Below the pieces are notes generated by a model that saw nothing but the letters and a program-made list of their open reading frames with translations, was not told the origin of the DNA and searched no databases. From assembly GCA_024639065.1 (NCBI GenBank), contig JAHEJC010000004.1, forward strand, positions 1-61,697: a DNA stretch of 61,697 nt, read 5' to 3'. Shown one piece after another: positions 1-9,577 of the stretch; position 1 is the first letter of the stretch; every line of letters starts with the position of its first letter. Both the position numbers and the translations under genes were made by a program. This DNA is from Lewinellaceae bacterium. Lineage in GTDB: Bacteria > Bacteroidota > Bacteroidia > Chitinophagales > Saprospiraceae.

Positions 1-705
1 TATTGCCCCCTGACCCTTAATGACATTATGAATATGAGATCTTAAAGTAAGGTAATCCTGATCACGACCAACCATCTCCGAATAAAGTCGATCCGTGTCA
101 AGTTGTGGTTTAGAAACTTTTGATTTCGTGGATAAAAGTTCATATACCGTTACAGGGTTTTCCTTACCCTTAAGTTCGAGGGGCTCTTGAATTTTAAACT
201 TGAACTCGGGACTTGCTAATTGATAAGTCATATCGCCTACTAAAATTTGTCCGGTACCAGAAACATTTTCCAACCTGGCTGCAATGTTTACGGTGTCCCC
301 CATGACCGTGTAATCTTTTTGCTGGCTTGAACCAACAAGGCCTGCAATAACTTTTCCGGTATTGATGCCAATATGAACATTAAGGGGAATTTTTAAATTT
401 CTACTGTGATTGAATTCAATAAATTTATTGCGGATTTCTATGGCCGTGTTTAAGGCTTTGTTGCAGGAATTTTCAATAGCAATGGGAACACCAAAGAGTG
501 CCATGACGCTGTCACCCATAAATTTATCTATAGTACCTCCATTATGTTCAATGATGTTTCCCATCATCTCAAAACATGCAATAGTGATGTCTGTTACTTC
601 TTCTGCATCCAGTTTTTCAGACATTTTAGTAAACCCGGCGATGTCAATAAACATCACAGTCGCCAGACGGCGTTCGCTTACTTTGGGTTTATTTAGCTCC
701 TTCAT
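1..705 (-). CDS. Class III adenylate/guanylate cyclase, N-terminal part (gene runs off the window)
   Basis: Partial gene: 235 codons are visible and the reading frame stays open to base 1. The protein starts with a short basic segment and enters a class III nucleotidyl cyclase domain almost at once. The metal-binding Asp lies in MFIDIAGFT (about residue 21), a second Asp in MGDSVMALFG (about 67), and NIAARLE follows. These residues suggest an active enzyme making cAMP or cGMP. After the cyclase domain the chain reads VGRDQDYLTL and then KGQGAI, the usual entry to an AAA/STAND ATPase domain, so the whole protein is probably a large cytoplasmic cyclase-ATPase(-TPR) fusion. The ATG was chosen because the domain starts close to it; an AAGGAGGT lies 25-30 bases upstream, too far to act as a normal ribosome binding site. 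Confidence 0.85.
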   Translation of the reverse strand, partial: MKELNKPKVSERRLATVMFIDIAGFTKMSEKLDAEEVTDITIACFEMMGNIIEHNGGTIDKFMGDSVMALFGVPIAIENSCNKALNTAIEIRNKFIEFNHSRNLKIPLNVHIGINTGKVIAGLVGSSQQKDYTVMGDTVNIAARLENVSGTGQILVGDMTYQLASPEFKFKIQEPLELKGKENPVTVYELLSTKSKVSKPQLDTDRLYSEMVGRDQDYLTLRSHIHNVIKGQGAI

Positions 706-773
706 TTTAATAATGAGTCCGTAACAGTTCACCTCCTTGTCAAGCCAACAGGAGAAGAACAACTACTTATAGA

Positions 774-781
774 CAAAAATA
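774..781 (-). promoter_or_regulatory. Possible -7 box (TATTTTTG) for the cyclase gene
   Basis: On the minus strand this reads TATTTTTG, matching the Bacteroidota TAnnTTTG box, about 70 bases before the cyclase ATG. I see no convincing TTG box at the right distance, so this is weak. The rest of 706-1093 holds no gene that I recognise apart from the upstream element at 860-894. Confidence 0.3.
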
Positions 782-859
782 CATGCTACTAATTTTTTGA
801 TTTCTCCTCTATAAGCTTACAATCTAGAAAAAAGAAAAATTCAACTTGGGAATTAGAAA

Positions 860-894
860 GTCATCCACTATATTGTATTGAATATAAGAATTTT
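860..894 (-). repeat. Upstream element shared with 7584-7618
   Basis: About 27 of 35 bases match the stretch at 7584-7618 without gaps. The best-conserved parts on the minus strand are TCTTATATTCA-like at one end and GTGGATGAC at the other; an ATTAGAAA lies just beyond both copies. The copy lies about 155 bases before the cyclase start, and its partner lies about 148 bases before the start of the beta-helix surface protein. A regulator site or a conserved promoter-region fragment is possible. Confidence 0.45.
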
Positions 895-1093
895 CTATTA
901 TAGAAAGGAATAGATGCTAAAGTAGGATGAGTACATTCATTTCGATGAGAATTTGTCTTAAGTAAAATGCAAGCAGTAAATTCTTATTAGCCATGTGATG
1001 GTTTGGATTTTAAGAATACACACATTTGTCACAACAGCACTAACCGGAACTGTTTTATGACGGACAAGGAAGTTTTGTGCAAGCGGATGCAAA

Positions 1094-4063
1094 TTATTTC
1101 TCCTTCTTCATCTCTCCAGCTTGAAACGTTTCTCCACAACCTTGAATCTCTGCCGAGAAAAGTGCACCTAGTGCTACTTCAAAGTTTGGTAATAGATTAA
1201 TCTCCTGGCCGGAGCGAAACAGAACCGTCTGGTCAGTCTCAATAGTTACTGCACTTAATACATTGATGCTGGCTTTGAAAATGTTGATCCCGCCAGGGAA
1301 ACCGATCATGGTATTGATGACCCATAAATTATCTGGGCAGGCCAGCGCCAATTGACAAGTAAATTCACTAGCTTCAGTTATTGCGAAATTATCTTTGATG
1401 CCGTTGGGCCCACAAGCTGTTACATACTCAACCGTCAAAGTGCCAGCCGATGAATTGGGCGCGAAGTTAATCTCAATGGAAGGTCCTCCATCACCAATTA
1501 TGGTGGCTCCACTACCACTATAAGACCACTGGTAACTGGTCACATTGGGATCCGGCACGATCGAATAAGGTACATTGGAGAGTCCAGGACATACTGGTGA
1601 CATGCCTACAATATGCGGTGTCGTATTGATCTGAATGTCTTCTACGGTGACTGTTGCGTGACAAGTGTCCATGTTTCCAACAAGGTCTCCAACGGTAAGA
1701 ATGACCAGATTTGGTCCCAAGTCATTACAGGTAAAAGCCATCTTGTCCAAAGTCATAGATGTAATGCCACAATTGTCTGTAGAGCCATTATCAAGCATAG
1801 CGGCTGTGATCGATGCGTTTCCACTTTTGTCCAGGTATACGGTGAGATCCTGGCATAGTGCCATTGGTGGAGTAATATCTTCAACAGTAACTGTAACTTG
1901 TGCACAAGCTCCAGTACCGATTGGAACGCAACCGCCTTCTCCACGCACAAAGTAAGTCGTAGTTTCTAGAGGGGTAATGGTAAACATACCGGTAGCACTT
2001 GTCGCCACTAGCGTTCCTCCACAACTTCCCTTATATAATTTCCAGTGGGTGGCATCATCTAGATTTCCAGCAAGTACCATGATATCCGCAGAAGTTCCCA
2101 TGCATATTGGAGCAGGCGTATTCAGTGTCGGTATATCGGGGAGATCACAGTCATCGTCAATGATTGTGCCGTTCTGAGGTGAACCTATAATAGAAAGATC
2201 ACCAGGGTCTATACCTGCAGCCAACCCGGAAATGGCTCCAAGGGCAACGTTGAACATTTCATCGCCTTCAGACATTCCGTCGTGATTGACCAATACGGTA
2301 ATCATCTTTGATGAGGATGCTGTTCCGTTAAAATTTAATGAACCATCATTATCTAAATAATCGTTATCCGCTGTCATAGCTGTCCCATCATTCGTAGTGT
2401 AGTCCACAGAGAATCCTCCCTGCACAGCACTGTCCAGCGTCACTGAAAAGGTAAAAGGCGTAGTTGTTCCGCCGGTGCCCTCATTTTTAGAAGCATCAAC
2501 CGCTGCCAAAGTTAGGGTTGCCGCATCGTCATTGGTTATCGTACCTAATCCTTTTAAGTTTACCGCCATGGGAACACAAAACTCGACCGTTCTTCCCATT
2601 GCAATTATATTACTTAGGACCAGATCAAACATTTCATCTGGTTCTACTTTACCATCACCAATAATTTTGATGATCATGGTCTTGGTTTGATTGGTGGTTC
2701 CATTGGCCACAAAGGTTATGATCCCAGAGTTGTTGAGATAGTCATCATCTCCATTCTCATCTTGGGCGCTAACATCGCTTGTTGTAAAATTCACGTTTAC
2801 ATCGACATCTATTATTTTGTCCAACGTCGCAGTGAATGTCATCATAGCCGTGTCTCCCAATGCGCCTTCGGGTATGACCAGACTATCGATCGATATCATT
2901 GCAGTATCGTTATTCTTAATGGTTCCAGTACCTGAACCATCTGAAATGCCACCGCCTTTAGGACTGGATAGCATGGTTAGAATTGTTTCATCCAATTCTA
3001 CGATTAGATCGCTGATAATCGGGATCGATATAGTTTTGGATGTAACATTACCGGTGGAAGGAAAAGCAATAGTCGAGTCCATACCCATGGTGACGTCGGT
3101 ATAATCAATTCCTGGAGTGGCTGTACCTCCTACAATCGAGAAATCAACAGAATCTTCACTGGTGGTTGTGGTTCTGGTTATAGTAAAAATTAAATGGGTG
3201 CCACTCTCGGAAACCATAGGATCATCAATCGAAAATGAATTGGCAATGATGTTGACCTGATAATCTTCGATCTCTCCATCCGGAGCCAGACCTGTTGGTG
3301 CCAAACCACCTGCTGTACTTAATCGAAACCGAGCAAACGTATTTCCTTCTGTTGCAGTCCCAGGCACACTGAACGAAAGTGCATTGATCCCAGGAGCCAG
3401 GGCTTGGCTAGTAAATATCTGTTCACCGGCATCATCCCAATTGCCGTTTTGATTAAAATCCATCCAGGCATCAAGCTGTCCGGTAGCTGAAGCCGTAACG
3501 TCTACACTGGCCATCGTACCCAACACAATACTGGATGTAAAAGACACACCATCTTCGTCATCTCCATTCGCATCCATATCGTCACCATCTCCCGTTGCAT
3601 TGGGTTGTCCGTCAGCTTCACTATCTATAGATGCACCGAGTATAGGCGATCCACCAACAACAACATGCCGAGCTCCATTATTTGCCAGTAGTGTAGGATA
3701 TTCTCCTGTCGTGGCAACCACCGGATCCGGTGCATCGCCAAAGTCTAAAGGCAGGCATACACTGGTTTTCGTGGCATCATTAGCGGGACCTGTGTCTGGA
3801 TCATCACTCAATACAGTGATAGGGCCATTGGCAGTGACTTTTCCCTGGACTGACACCATTTCAGAAGCAATGTTATTATTTATTTTAGCGTCGTAAATTA
3901 TGCAAAGAGAATCTCCAGGTTGGAGGGTGCCTAGGGGGATTGGGATTTGAGCTACGCCAATGGTGCTAAACGAAGCAAATAATACAATAGCAAATTTAAA
4001 ACTTACCAGATGACTTTTTGTAAATATATTCTGGACAGCTGATAGGTTATTTCTATTTCTCAT
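1094..4063 (-). CDS. Giant secreted modular protein (GEVED, Calx-beta x3, HYR-like, PKD-like, 3-coathanger stack)
   Basis: A 989-residue extracellular protein. The N-terminus has a signal peptide (hydrophobic FAIVLFASFSTIGVAQ). In order: a GEVED-type domain with an acidic Asp-rich loop (about 105-275, FGDAPD start, GEIEDY end); three Calx-beta repeats (about 275-640, with DYTDV, DDYLNN and DNDYLDN calcium-type loops); an Ig-like module (about 645-725); a HYR-like module (TDNCG, about 730-805); a PKD-like module; and a C-terminal repeat of the 3-coathanger-stack type (LFRSGQEINLLPNFEVALG). These folds serve adhesion or cell-surface display; no enzymatic motif is seen. The gene overlaps the upstream gene by 11 bases, so the pair is probably translationally coupled. 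I see no clear type IX sorting domain. Confidence 0.85.
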   Translation of the reverse strand: MRNRNNLSAVQNIFTKSHLVSFKFAIVLFASFSTIGVAQIPIPLGTLQPGDSLCIIYDAKINNNIASEMVSVQGKVTANGPITVLSDDPDTGPANDATKTSVCLPLDFGDAPDPVVATTGEYPTLLANNGARHVVVGGSPILGASIDSEADGQPNATGDGDDMDANGDDEDGVSFTSSIVLGTMASVDVTASATGQLDAWMDFNQNGNWDDAGEQIFTSQALAPGINALSFSVPGTATEGNTFARFRLSTAGGLAPTGLAPDGEIEDYQVNIIANSFSIDDPMVSESGTHLIFTITRTTTTSEDSVDFSIVGGTATPGIDYTDVTMGMDSTIAFPSTGNVTSKTISIPIISDLIVELDETILTMLSSPKGGGISDGSGTGTIKNNDTAMISIDSLVIPEGALGDTAMMTFTATLDKIIDVDVNVNFTTSDVSAQDENGDDDYLNNSGIITFVANGTTNQTKTMIIKIIGDGKVEPDEMFDLVLSNIIAMGRTVEFCVPMAVNLKGLGTITNDDAATLTLAAVDASKNEGTGGTTTPFTFSVTLDSAVQGGFSVDYTTNDGTAMTADNDYLDNDGSLNFNGTASSSKMITVLVNHDGMSEGDEMFNVALGAISGLAAGIDPGDLSIIGSPQNGTIIDDDCDLPDIPTLNTPAPICMGTSADIMVLAGNLDDATHWKLYKGSCGGTLVATSATGMFTITPLETTTYFVRGEGGCVPIGTGACAQVTVTVEDITPPMALCQDLTVYLDKSGNASITAAMLDNGSTDNCGITSMTLDKMAFTCNDLGPNLVILTVGDLVGNMDTCHATVTVEDIQINTTPHIVGMSPVCPGLSNVPYSIVPDPNVTSYQWSYSGSGATIIGDGGPSIEINFAPNSSAGTLTVEYVTACGPNGIKDNFAITEASEFTCQLALACPDNLWVINTMIGFPGGINIFKASINVLSAVTIETDQTVLFRSGQEINLLPNFEVALGALFSAEIQGCGETFQAGEMKKEK

Positions 4064-7000
4064 TTCCTTGCATTTTAAAATGGCACGGAAATTTTCTTAC
4101 TCCGGGGTCCAAAGTATTTTGCATAAGAGGATCGTCAGGGTCATGGGTTTTTCCAAGGATGTGCCCGATTTCGTGCATCAACATTGTCAAAAGGTCTATT
4201 CCGTCTGGTGTATTATTGATAAATTCATTGTTATCAGATGGCGTTTGATCAATGAACCAGCCATGATTTGCAGCATCTTTATCGATATATATACGAGTTG
4301 CGAAAGTGTTACCAATCATGTCATCAGGAAGATCAGTAAGTTCAATCGATACAGCATCTAATATCGAATGCTCAATGTCATCCAATCCACTAGATGTCCA
4401 TAGAAGGATTGCCTCTTTGAGATTGGCTGTCAATTGGTCCGTGGACTGAATAGTTACTCCTATTCTATCAAACGGTATCATTGAGGCCCGTAACGGAGTT
4501 GGGGGAGCACCTTGATTGAACAATGGTGTTCCTGCTACAAAAACAGTTGCCGAATTGTTTTTAGCTGTGAGGTCTGCTGCACTCAATTGTTCGACTTTGA
4601 GAGTTGATGTACCACCTTCATTGAGGACGATGCCATCAGAGAAACCAGGAAATCCACCAGCACCTGTAAGTAGGTTGAGTGAGGCACTTAAGTGTAGCGA
4701 ATTTGTAGCTAGGGATTGAGCAGATAGGCCAGCCCCAATACTAGCTGGGTCGACGGTGGCGGTATTACCTGTAATTGTGGCATTTAATCCTGCAACCCCA
4801 GCTGTCCTGTCCCTGGAAAGAAGATTTATACCATTGGCAGTAAATCCAGTAATGGTATTTTCGGATATTAGCACAGTTTGCTCGCCGTTCTCATCCTGTC
4901 GAATTTGAATACCGTGTCCATTATTACCACCTGCAATTCCGCTACCTGTAATTTGATTCGAAGATATTGTACCTGAACTGGTGGCATCGTCATCGTTATT
5001 AAGAATGATTCCCCCAAAATTAGTATTTAGAATCATATTATTTGTTATCGTATTTGTAGCCACACTATTACCAGCATTAACAACCTGTATTGTCCCTGAG
5101 CCAAATGCGGCGCCTGCATTAAATGTACTAGACTCAATTACTAAAGAGTAGTCCGCATTATCTATGCTGCCAGCTACAATCCCTAAAGCACCATTGGCAT
5201 TAATATCAAAGGTGCAGGAGTCTACAATAAGGCCTACTTTAGAGGTGCCTGATGCCTGGAAATCAATGCCCATTTCTCCATTGGTACTCAAATGATTATT
5301 AAAATCACCACGATGTACTGTTAATATATCTCGTGTGCCATTATCAGCTGAATTATTGATAAACTCGATTGCATCTTCGTTGATATCATCGAATTGTACA
5401 TCCTCAATGAGCGACGAGCCAAATAAATTAAGTATCCGGATGCAATGCTGATCATCGTGATGAGAAACGGAATTGCCAAATCCATTAATTATGGCGTCCT
5501 GATACGTGAAGTTGGTGACAGAACTGATATTGATAGCATGGTCATCGGCAGCCACTCCATCAGCCTGTTGAGCCGCGTTTGTTATGTTGAGCTGTGTCAA
5601 GGATACATCACTCGCTAAACTAAGGAATATCCCATTGAGCAATACATTTTGGATTAAGCCACCAGACGCGTTCATGGCGCCGGTGCCATCACCTGTAACC
5701 GTAAAACTGCCTGTAGTATTTGAGAGCGAAATACCTGTATTACCACCATTCTGATCGATACTTTTGAAGGTAATTTCACCGCTGTTGTTATTGACATTTA
5801 CACCAATTCCACCATTTGGAGTATTTACATTTAAGTCACCGAAAGAAAAAGTGCCGTTTTGTCCCGAGCCCAATGTGATCCCATTGCTATTATTTCCATT
5901 TAACGTAACAGCAGTCAAATTGTATGTTCCGGTATTCGTGCCAGTAAAGCTTAGAACATTACTCCCTGCTTGAGTTCTGGTTATCGTACCGCCATTGACT
6001 GTGAGAGATCCTGTAGTTCCGTTAATATCAATTCCCGCATTCACAGCAGAAGTAGTAGAAGAGATGCTTGTAAGAGTCATTCCTAAGACTGCGTTGTCAA
6101 TATCTAGAATTGTTGCCGATCCTGTGTTAATTGTTCCAGAGGTTGAGTTAAGTGTTCCTCCACTGACAAAAATGCCCTTCTGATTTGAAGTTGTATTTGT
6201 AATGTTCAAAGCAATAAAAGTTACAGTCGAATTATTACTCGAAATGTTAGCTGCTGTTGATGTACTATTATTTATAGTTGTATTTCCACTTACATTAAAT
6301 GTTCCCCCTACACCCGAAAGGTTTATTCCATTTACTCCCCCAGTAGATGCAAGGCTACCCAGGCTCACAGCCAAAGTGCCACCACCATCTGTTCGGAATC
6401 CACCTCCCGTGGTATTGTTAATGTCTACCTCTGTGATGGTCAAAGTACCTACGTTGCCGTTATCATCGATTCCAAAATCGGAACAAGCACCTATGTTCAG
6501 ACCTCTTATTGTATTGCCGGATGCCAAGGTAATTCCATCACCACTTATATTAGTTATAATAGGATCTGGGCCAAAAGTGGTTGGCAGGGTAGTACTGCCA
6601 GTTGGAAGCGTTATTCCAAAAATAGATTGCAACGATGCCGAAGCTCCTTCACCAACAAGTTTCTGGTCATTTAGAAGATTAACACCTCCGGTATAATTAG
6701 TTCCAGTATGTTCGATATAAATATTTTGTCCTGCCGCCGGACCTCCGGCCATTCCCTGAGCAGCATTAAGATCTTCTAAGCGCTTATAGGGTTCTGCCAG
6801 TGAACCGGCACCTCCGGTACCGCCTCCCGTATTATCAACAAACCAAATTAAATCACTTACAGTAACAATTGCTAAACCTATACGATCCGGGGTTATTGGA
6901 TCGCTATCAGTCAACTTATACACAAATGAATCTAATCCTGTATGACCCGCAGGTGGACTATAAGTAAATGCCCCCAAACTATCAGCATTGAGAGTTGCTT

Positions 7001-7436
7001 CTCCTCCCCCAGTAGTTGTAAATGGTAATCCTGGAGCGGTATTAGGACTTGTGGCTCCGGCCATCATTATTTTAAGACCTCCGGAGACATTGTTATCTAA
7101 ATCAACATCATTAGCCAGCAATCCACTAGCAACCAAAACATTGAGTCCTACATTTCCAATGCAATTGTAATTGTCTTGTCGGGCGAGTGGACTGATATGA
7201 TAATTAGGATTGATGGTTAAGTTTGGATCAAAGTCTACGGTATCGAACATGACGTTGGTCGCATTAGCCCCGGTAACAATGATCTTGGCCGTGTAACGCA
7301 GACTGTCACCTGGGTCGGCTTTCATATTATTATTTACATCTTTGAGTAGACTGTCGACTTTGGTTACTTCAATCACTTGAGTAAGAGCGATATTTGATAT
7401 TAAAAAAAAGAAAATACTTGTGATAAATCGGTGCAT
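4053..7436 (-). CDS. Secreted beta-helix protein with C-terminal metzincin motif
   Basis: A 1127-residue secreted protein. I chose the ATG that starts MHRFITSIFFFLISNIALTQ, a clean signal peptide; the frame has an earlier ATG at 7526 that would hide it. After a DUF11-like stretch comes a cadherin-like module (LLANDVDLDNN, YSPPAGHTGLDSF; about 80-180). Then about 650 residues of Gly/Asn/Thr-rich repeats typical of a right-handed parallel beta-helix. The last 200 residues look like a metzincin: HEIGHILGKTHD zinc site followed by DPLMQ, which fits the Met-turn, about 40 residues from the end. Predicted role is extracellular polysaccharide or matrix binding with a protease domain. The stop overlaps the start of the downstream surface-protein gene. 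Confidence 0.82.
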   Translation of the reverse strand: MHRFITSIFFFLISNIALTQVIEVTKVDSLLKDVNNNMKADPGDSLRYTAKIIVTGANATNVMFDTVDFDPNLTINPNYHISPLARQDNYNCIGNVGLNVLVASGLLANDVDLDNNVSGGLKIMMAGATSPNTAPGLPFTTTGGGEATLNADSLGAFTYSPPAGHTGLDSFVYKLTDSDPITPDRIGLAIVTVSDLIWFVDNTGGGTGGAGSLAEPYKRLEDLNAAQGMAGGPAAGQNIYIEHTGTNYTGGVNLLNDQKLVGEGASASLQSIFGITLPTGSTTLPTTFGPDPIITNISGDGITLASGNTIRGLNIGACSDFGIDDNGNVGTLTITEVDINNTTGGGFRTDGGGTLAVSLGSLASTGGVNGINLSGVGGTFNVSGNTTINNSTSTAANISSNNSTVTFIALNITNTTSNQKGIFVSGGTLNSTSGTINTGSATILDIDNAVLGMTLTSISSTTSAVNAGIDINGTTGSLTVNGGTITRTQAGSNVLSFTGTNTGTYNLTAVTLNGNNSNGITLGSGQNGTFSFGDLNVNTPNGGIGVNVNNNSGEITFKSIDQNGGNTGISLSNTTGSFTVTGDGTGAMNASGGLIQNVLLNGIFLSLASDVSLTQLNITNAAQQADGVAADDHAINISSVTNFTYQDAIINGFGNSVSHHDDQHCIRILNLFGSSLIEDVQFDDINEDAIEFINNSADNGTRDILTVHRGDFNNHLSTNGEMGIDFQASGTSKVGLIVDSCTFDINANGALGIVAGSIDNADYSLVIESSTFNAGAAFGSGTIQVVNAGNSVATNTITNNMILNTNFGGIILNNDDDATSSGTISSNQITGSGIAGGNNGHGIQIRQDENGEQTVLISENTITGFTANGINLLSRDRTAGVAGLNATITGNTATVDPASIGAGLSAQSLATNSLHLSASLNLLTGAGGFPGFSDGIVLNEGGTSTLKVEQLSAADLTAKNNSATVFVAGTPLFNQGAPPTPLRASMIPFDRIGVTIQSTDQLTANLKEAILLWTSSGLDDIEHSILDAVSIELTDLPDDMIGNTFATRIYIDKDAANHGWFIDQTPSDNNEFINNTPDGIDLLTMLMHEIGHILGKTHDPDDPLMQNTLDPGVRKFPCHFKMQGNEK

Positions 7437-7583
7437 CGGAAGATATCTCAAAGATTCCCAGCTATTCTTAAATTTATAGAATTCAATGATTGAAAATAGT
7501 TGCATGTTGAATTTATTGATCTCCAATTTTTGAAAATCGATTAATAGAGAATTTCATTCAGCGATTAGATTAGAAAATCTATC

Positions 7584-7618
7584 GTCATCCACAATTATAA
7601 AATGAATATAAGATTTTT
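7584..7618 (-). repeat. Upstream element, second copy
   Basis: Second copy of the element at 860-894, in the same orientation and at nearly the same distance from the start codon of its gene (about 148 bases from the preferred start at 7436). The surrounding 7437-7987 stretch has no gene that I can support; it also contains the palindrome at 7843-7864. Confidence 0.45.
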
Positions 7619-7842
7619 ATATCAAAAGATGAGTGGCTAATTACACCAATAATAATCCATTTGATTTTTTGGATTCCAGAATTTGGTTTCCTCAAAACTG
7701 ACCAATAACTGATACGGCGATGCAATCAACATAAAATTCTGTTAGTAGAAAAAAGGACTTATCTCAATAGGATTTGATTAATGTAAAATTGTAAAGAACG
7801 GTATGGATCAATAGTACTTAGTCAAAGTGGATACTTCAGGCA

Positions 7843-7864
7843 ACAAGGTACAGCTGTACCTTGT
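7843..7864. repeat. Perfect 22-base palindrome
   Basis: The sequence is a perfect inverted repeat with no loop (half-site ACAAGGTACAG). It lies between the antirepressor gene and the beta-helix gene. Its centre TACA-GC-TGTA matches the TACAnnTGTA core of the two BlaI-type operators at 9961-10004, but the flanking bases differ. With no T-run on either side it is a poor terminator, so a dimeric repressor site is more likely. Confidence 0.5.
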
Positions 7865-7987
7865 CCCTAATTATGCCTATATAAAAATCTGGATTAGATA
7901 ATGTCTTCTTTGGGCTACAACATGATGCATAAATTGCATTAACAAATTATTCGTTTAGATAGGCATCAGTCTATTTTAGCAATTTTG

Positions 7988-9577
7988 CTATTTCATTCCT
8001 TGGTCCTTATTTTTCTTCTTCTCCTTTTGCTTTTCTTTTTGCTTGTCCTTTTTCTTGAAGTGTACATTTGTCTTTCCTGGTTTCACTACACGAACTTCGA
8101 CCTTATAATCCGATTTAGATGCTTCCATTAACTGTTTTGCCTCGACCTTATTTATTTGCAGATTATCCATAAAAAATACTGCATCCAATGCCAAAATCTC
8201 ATCGATTGACATAGGAGGTGGAGGCGGAGGCGGAGGCGGTGCTATCGAAGTCTCTGGTGTGTTTGGGTTAGCTGGAGGAGCAGGTGGTGCAGGAGGTACA
8301 GGGATTGATGCCAATTTTGCTGGAGCGGGCGGTTGAGCAGCCTGTTTTTCCCGAATTATTAATGGAGGTGCTGGAGGTGCAGGAGGACTTGGAGCGACCA
8401 AATTATCTGTTGAAGCTGGAGGAGGCGGCGGTGGTGGTGGCAGTGGAGCATCCGGTGGAGGAGGTGCAAACTCATCTGTTCTAATATCCCAGGAATTATT
8501 GCTGGCATCATAGTTTACTAGGGTCCTTATGGCTAACGGAGTTTGAGTAGCAGCAGGTATTGGTAATGATGACTTCTGCTGAGTGCTTAAACTATTAAAC
8601 CTTCTCAAGTAAGTCTGACCAGCGTCATTTTTAAAAGCGAAAACTGCCTCTTTGTAGTAGGTCTCGATTAATTGTTGATTCACTTTAACATCTGAGGATG
8701 TTTGCTGAGCAACAGACGTTTGACCAAACAACATCAGTAATCCTAAGAAAAAAGGAAGCATAATAGAAAGGTATAATTGTACCTTACTTTGAGGTGTTTT
8801 TTTGCGCATCATTTTTAGTCTTTTTTTAGTAATGAAATAATTTAGGTTACTGGTCAAGTAGCTCCCCTTTAAAGCTGTTTGTTCCAGGATTAATTGTTGA
8901 TAGGCTGCAACATTTTGATGTTTTCGCAAGACGATTTGATCAGCAATAAATTCGTGATTTAGTTGAATAGCTTTTTTGTAGGCGTGTAATAAAGGGTTAA
9001 ACCAGAAAATAGAGCGTAGGAATTCTACTAAGAGAATGTCTATAGAGTGGAAATGCCTGACATGTACCAACTCATGATCATAAATGACCGGGTTCAATTG
9101 TTGATGAAGATGTTTACGCTTGTTGAGAAAAATATATTTTAAGAAACTGAATGGATCAGTATCCTGCTTAATAAGAACTAAGGTAGAATGAAAGAAATCT
9201 TCTTTATCATTAGTGAAGATATTGTATCCGATCTTGCATAGGTTGAAGATATATTGGAGAATTAAGAGGAATACAACGATTAAATAGAATCCTATTACAA
9301 AGTACAGCGAATTCACTTCCTGGACAGTTTCCTCCATATTGGTAGATGGTAAATCGACATTTGATTGAAGGCTACTTATCACCGTGATTAAAACCTCATT
9401 TTCCAATGGGGATACCCAAAAACTCCACTTGATCAATGGTGCCAAGAAAGAAATCATCAAGCCGATGAGCAGATACCATCGGTTGGTTTGATGCATTTTT
9501 TCTTTTTCCAGGAAAAGCTTATAAACACTCCATACTACCAATAGACACAAAGAGGACTTGATTAAGTATAGGATCAT
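7988..9577 (-). CDS. BlaR1/MecR1-family M56 peptidase antirepressor
   Basis: A 529-residue inner-membrane protein with three or more N-terminal membrane segments, a zinc metalloprotease site HELVH (in NPVIYDHELVHVRH) and the downstream NHEFIADQ, which supplies the third ligand. One further membrane segment (LSIMLPFFLGLLMLFG) precedes a periplasmic tail. In M56 antirepressors a signal activates the protease, which leads to loss of the BlaI-type repressor. The tail has no penicillin-binding sensor; it has long polyproline runs and a Lys-rich end, so the stimulus is unknown. Its ATG overlaps the repressor stop by four bases (ATGA), so the two are cotranscribed. Confidence 0.85.
   Translation of the reverse strand: MILYLIKSSLCLLVVWSVYKLFLEKEKMHQTNRWYLLIGLMISFLAPLIKWSFWVSPLENEVLITVISSLQSNVDLPSTNMEETVQEVNSLYFVIGFYLIVVFLLILQYIFNLCKIGYNIFTNDKEDFFHSTLVLIKQDTDPFSFLKYIFLNKRKHLHQQLNPVIYDHELVHVRHFHSIDILLVEFLRSIFWFNPLLHAYKKAIQLNHEFIADQIVLRKHQNVAAYQQLILEQTALKGSYLTSNLNYFITKKRLKMMRKKTPQSKVQLYLSIMLPFFLGLLMLFGQTSVAQQTSSDVKVNQQLIETYYKEAVFAFKNDAGQTYLRRFNSLSTQQKSSLPIPAATQTPLAIRTLVNYDASNNSWDIRTDEFAPPPPDAPLPPPPPPPPASTDNLVAPSPPAPPAPPLIIREKQAAQPPAPAKLASIPVPPAPPAPPANPNTPETSIAPPPPPPPPPMSIDEILALDAVFFMDNLQINKVEAKQLMEASKSDYKVEVRVVKPGKTNVHFKKKDKQKEKQKEKKKNKDQGMK

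Noticed and set aside
732-737. CCTCCT (AGGAGG on the minus strand) as ribosome binding site for the cyclase gene
   Set aside because: It is 25 or more bases from the ATG, and Bacteroidota ribosomes make little use of such sites.
1094-7436. Many 60-160 codon open frames opposite the two surface-protein genes
   Set aside because: They follow from the repeat-rich composition of the real genes on the other strand.
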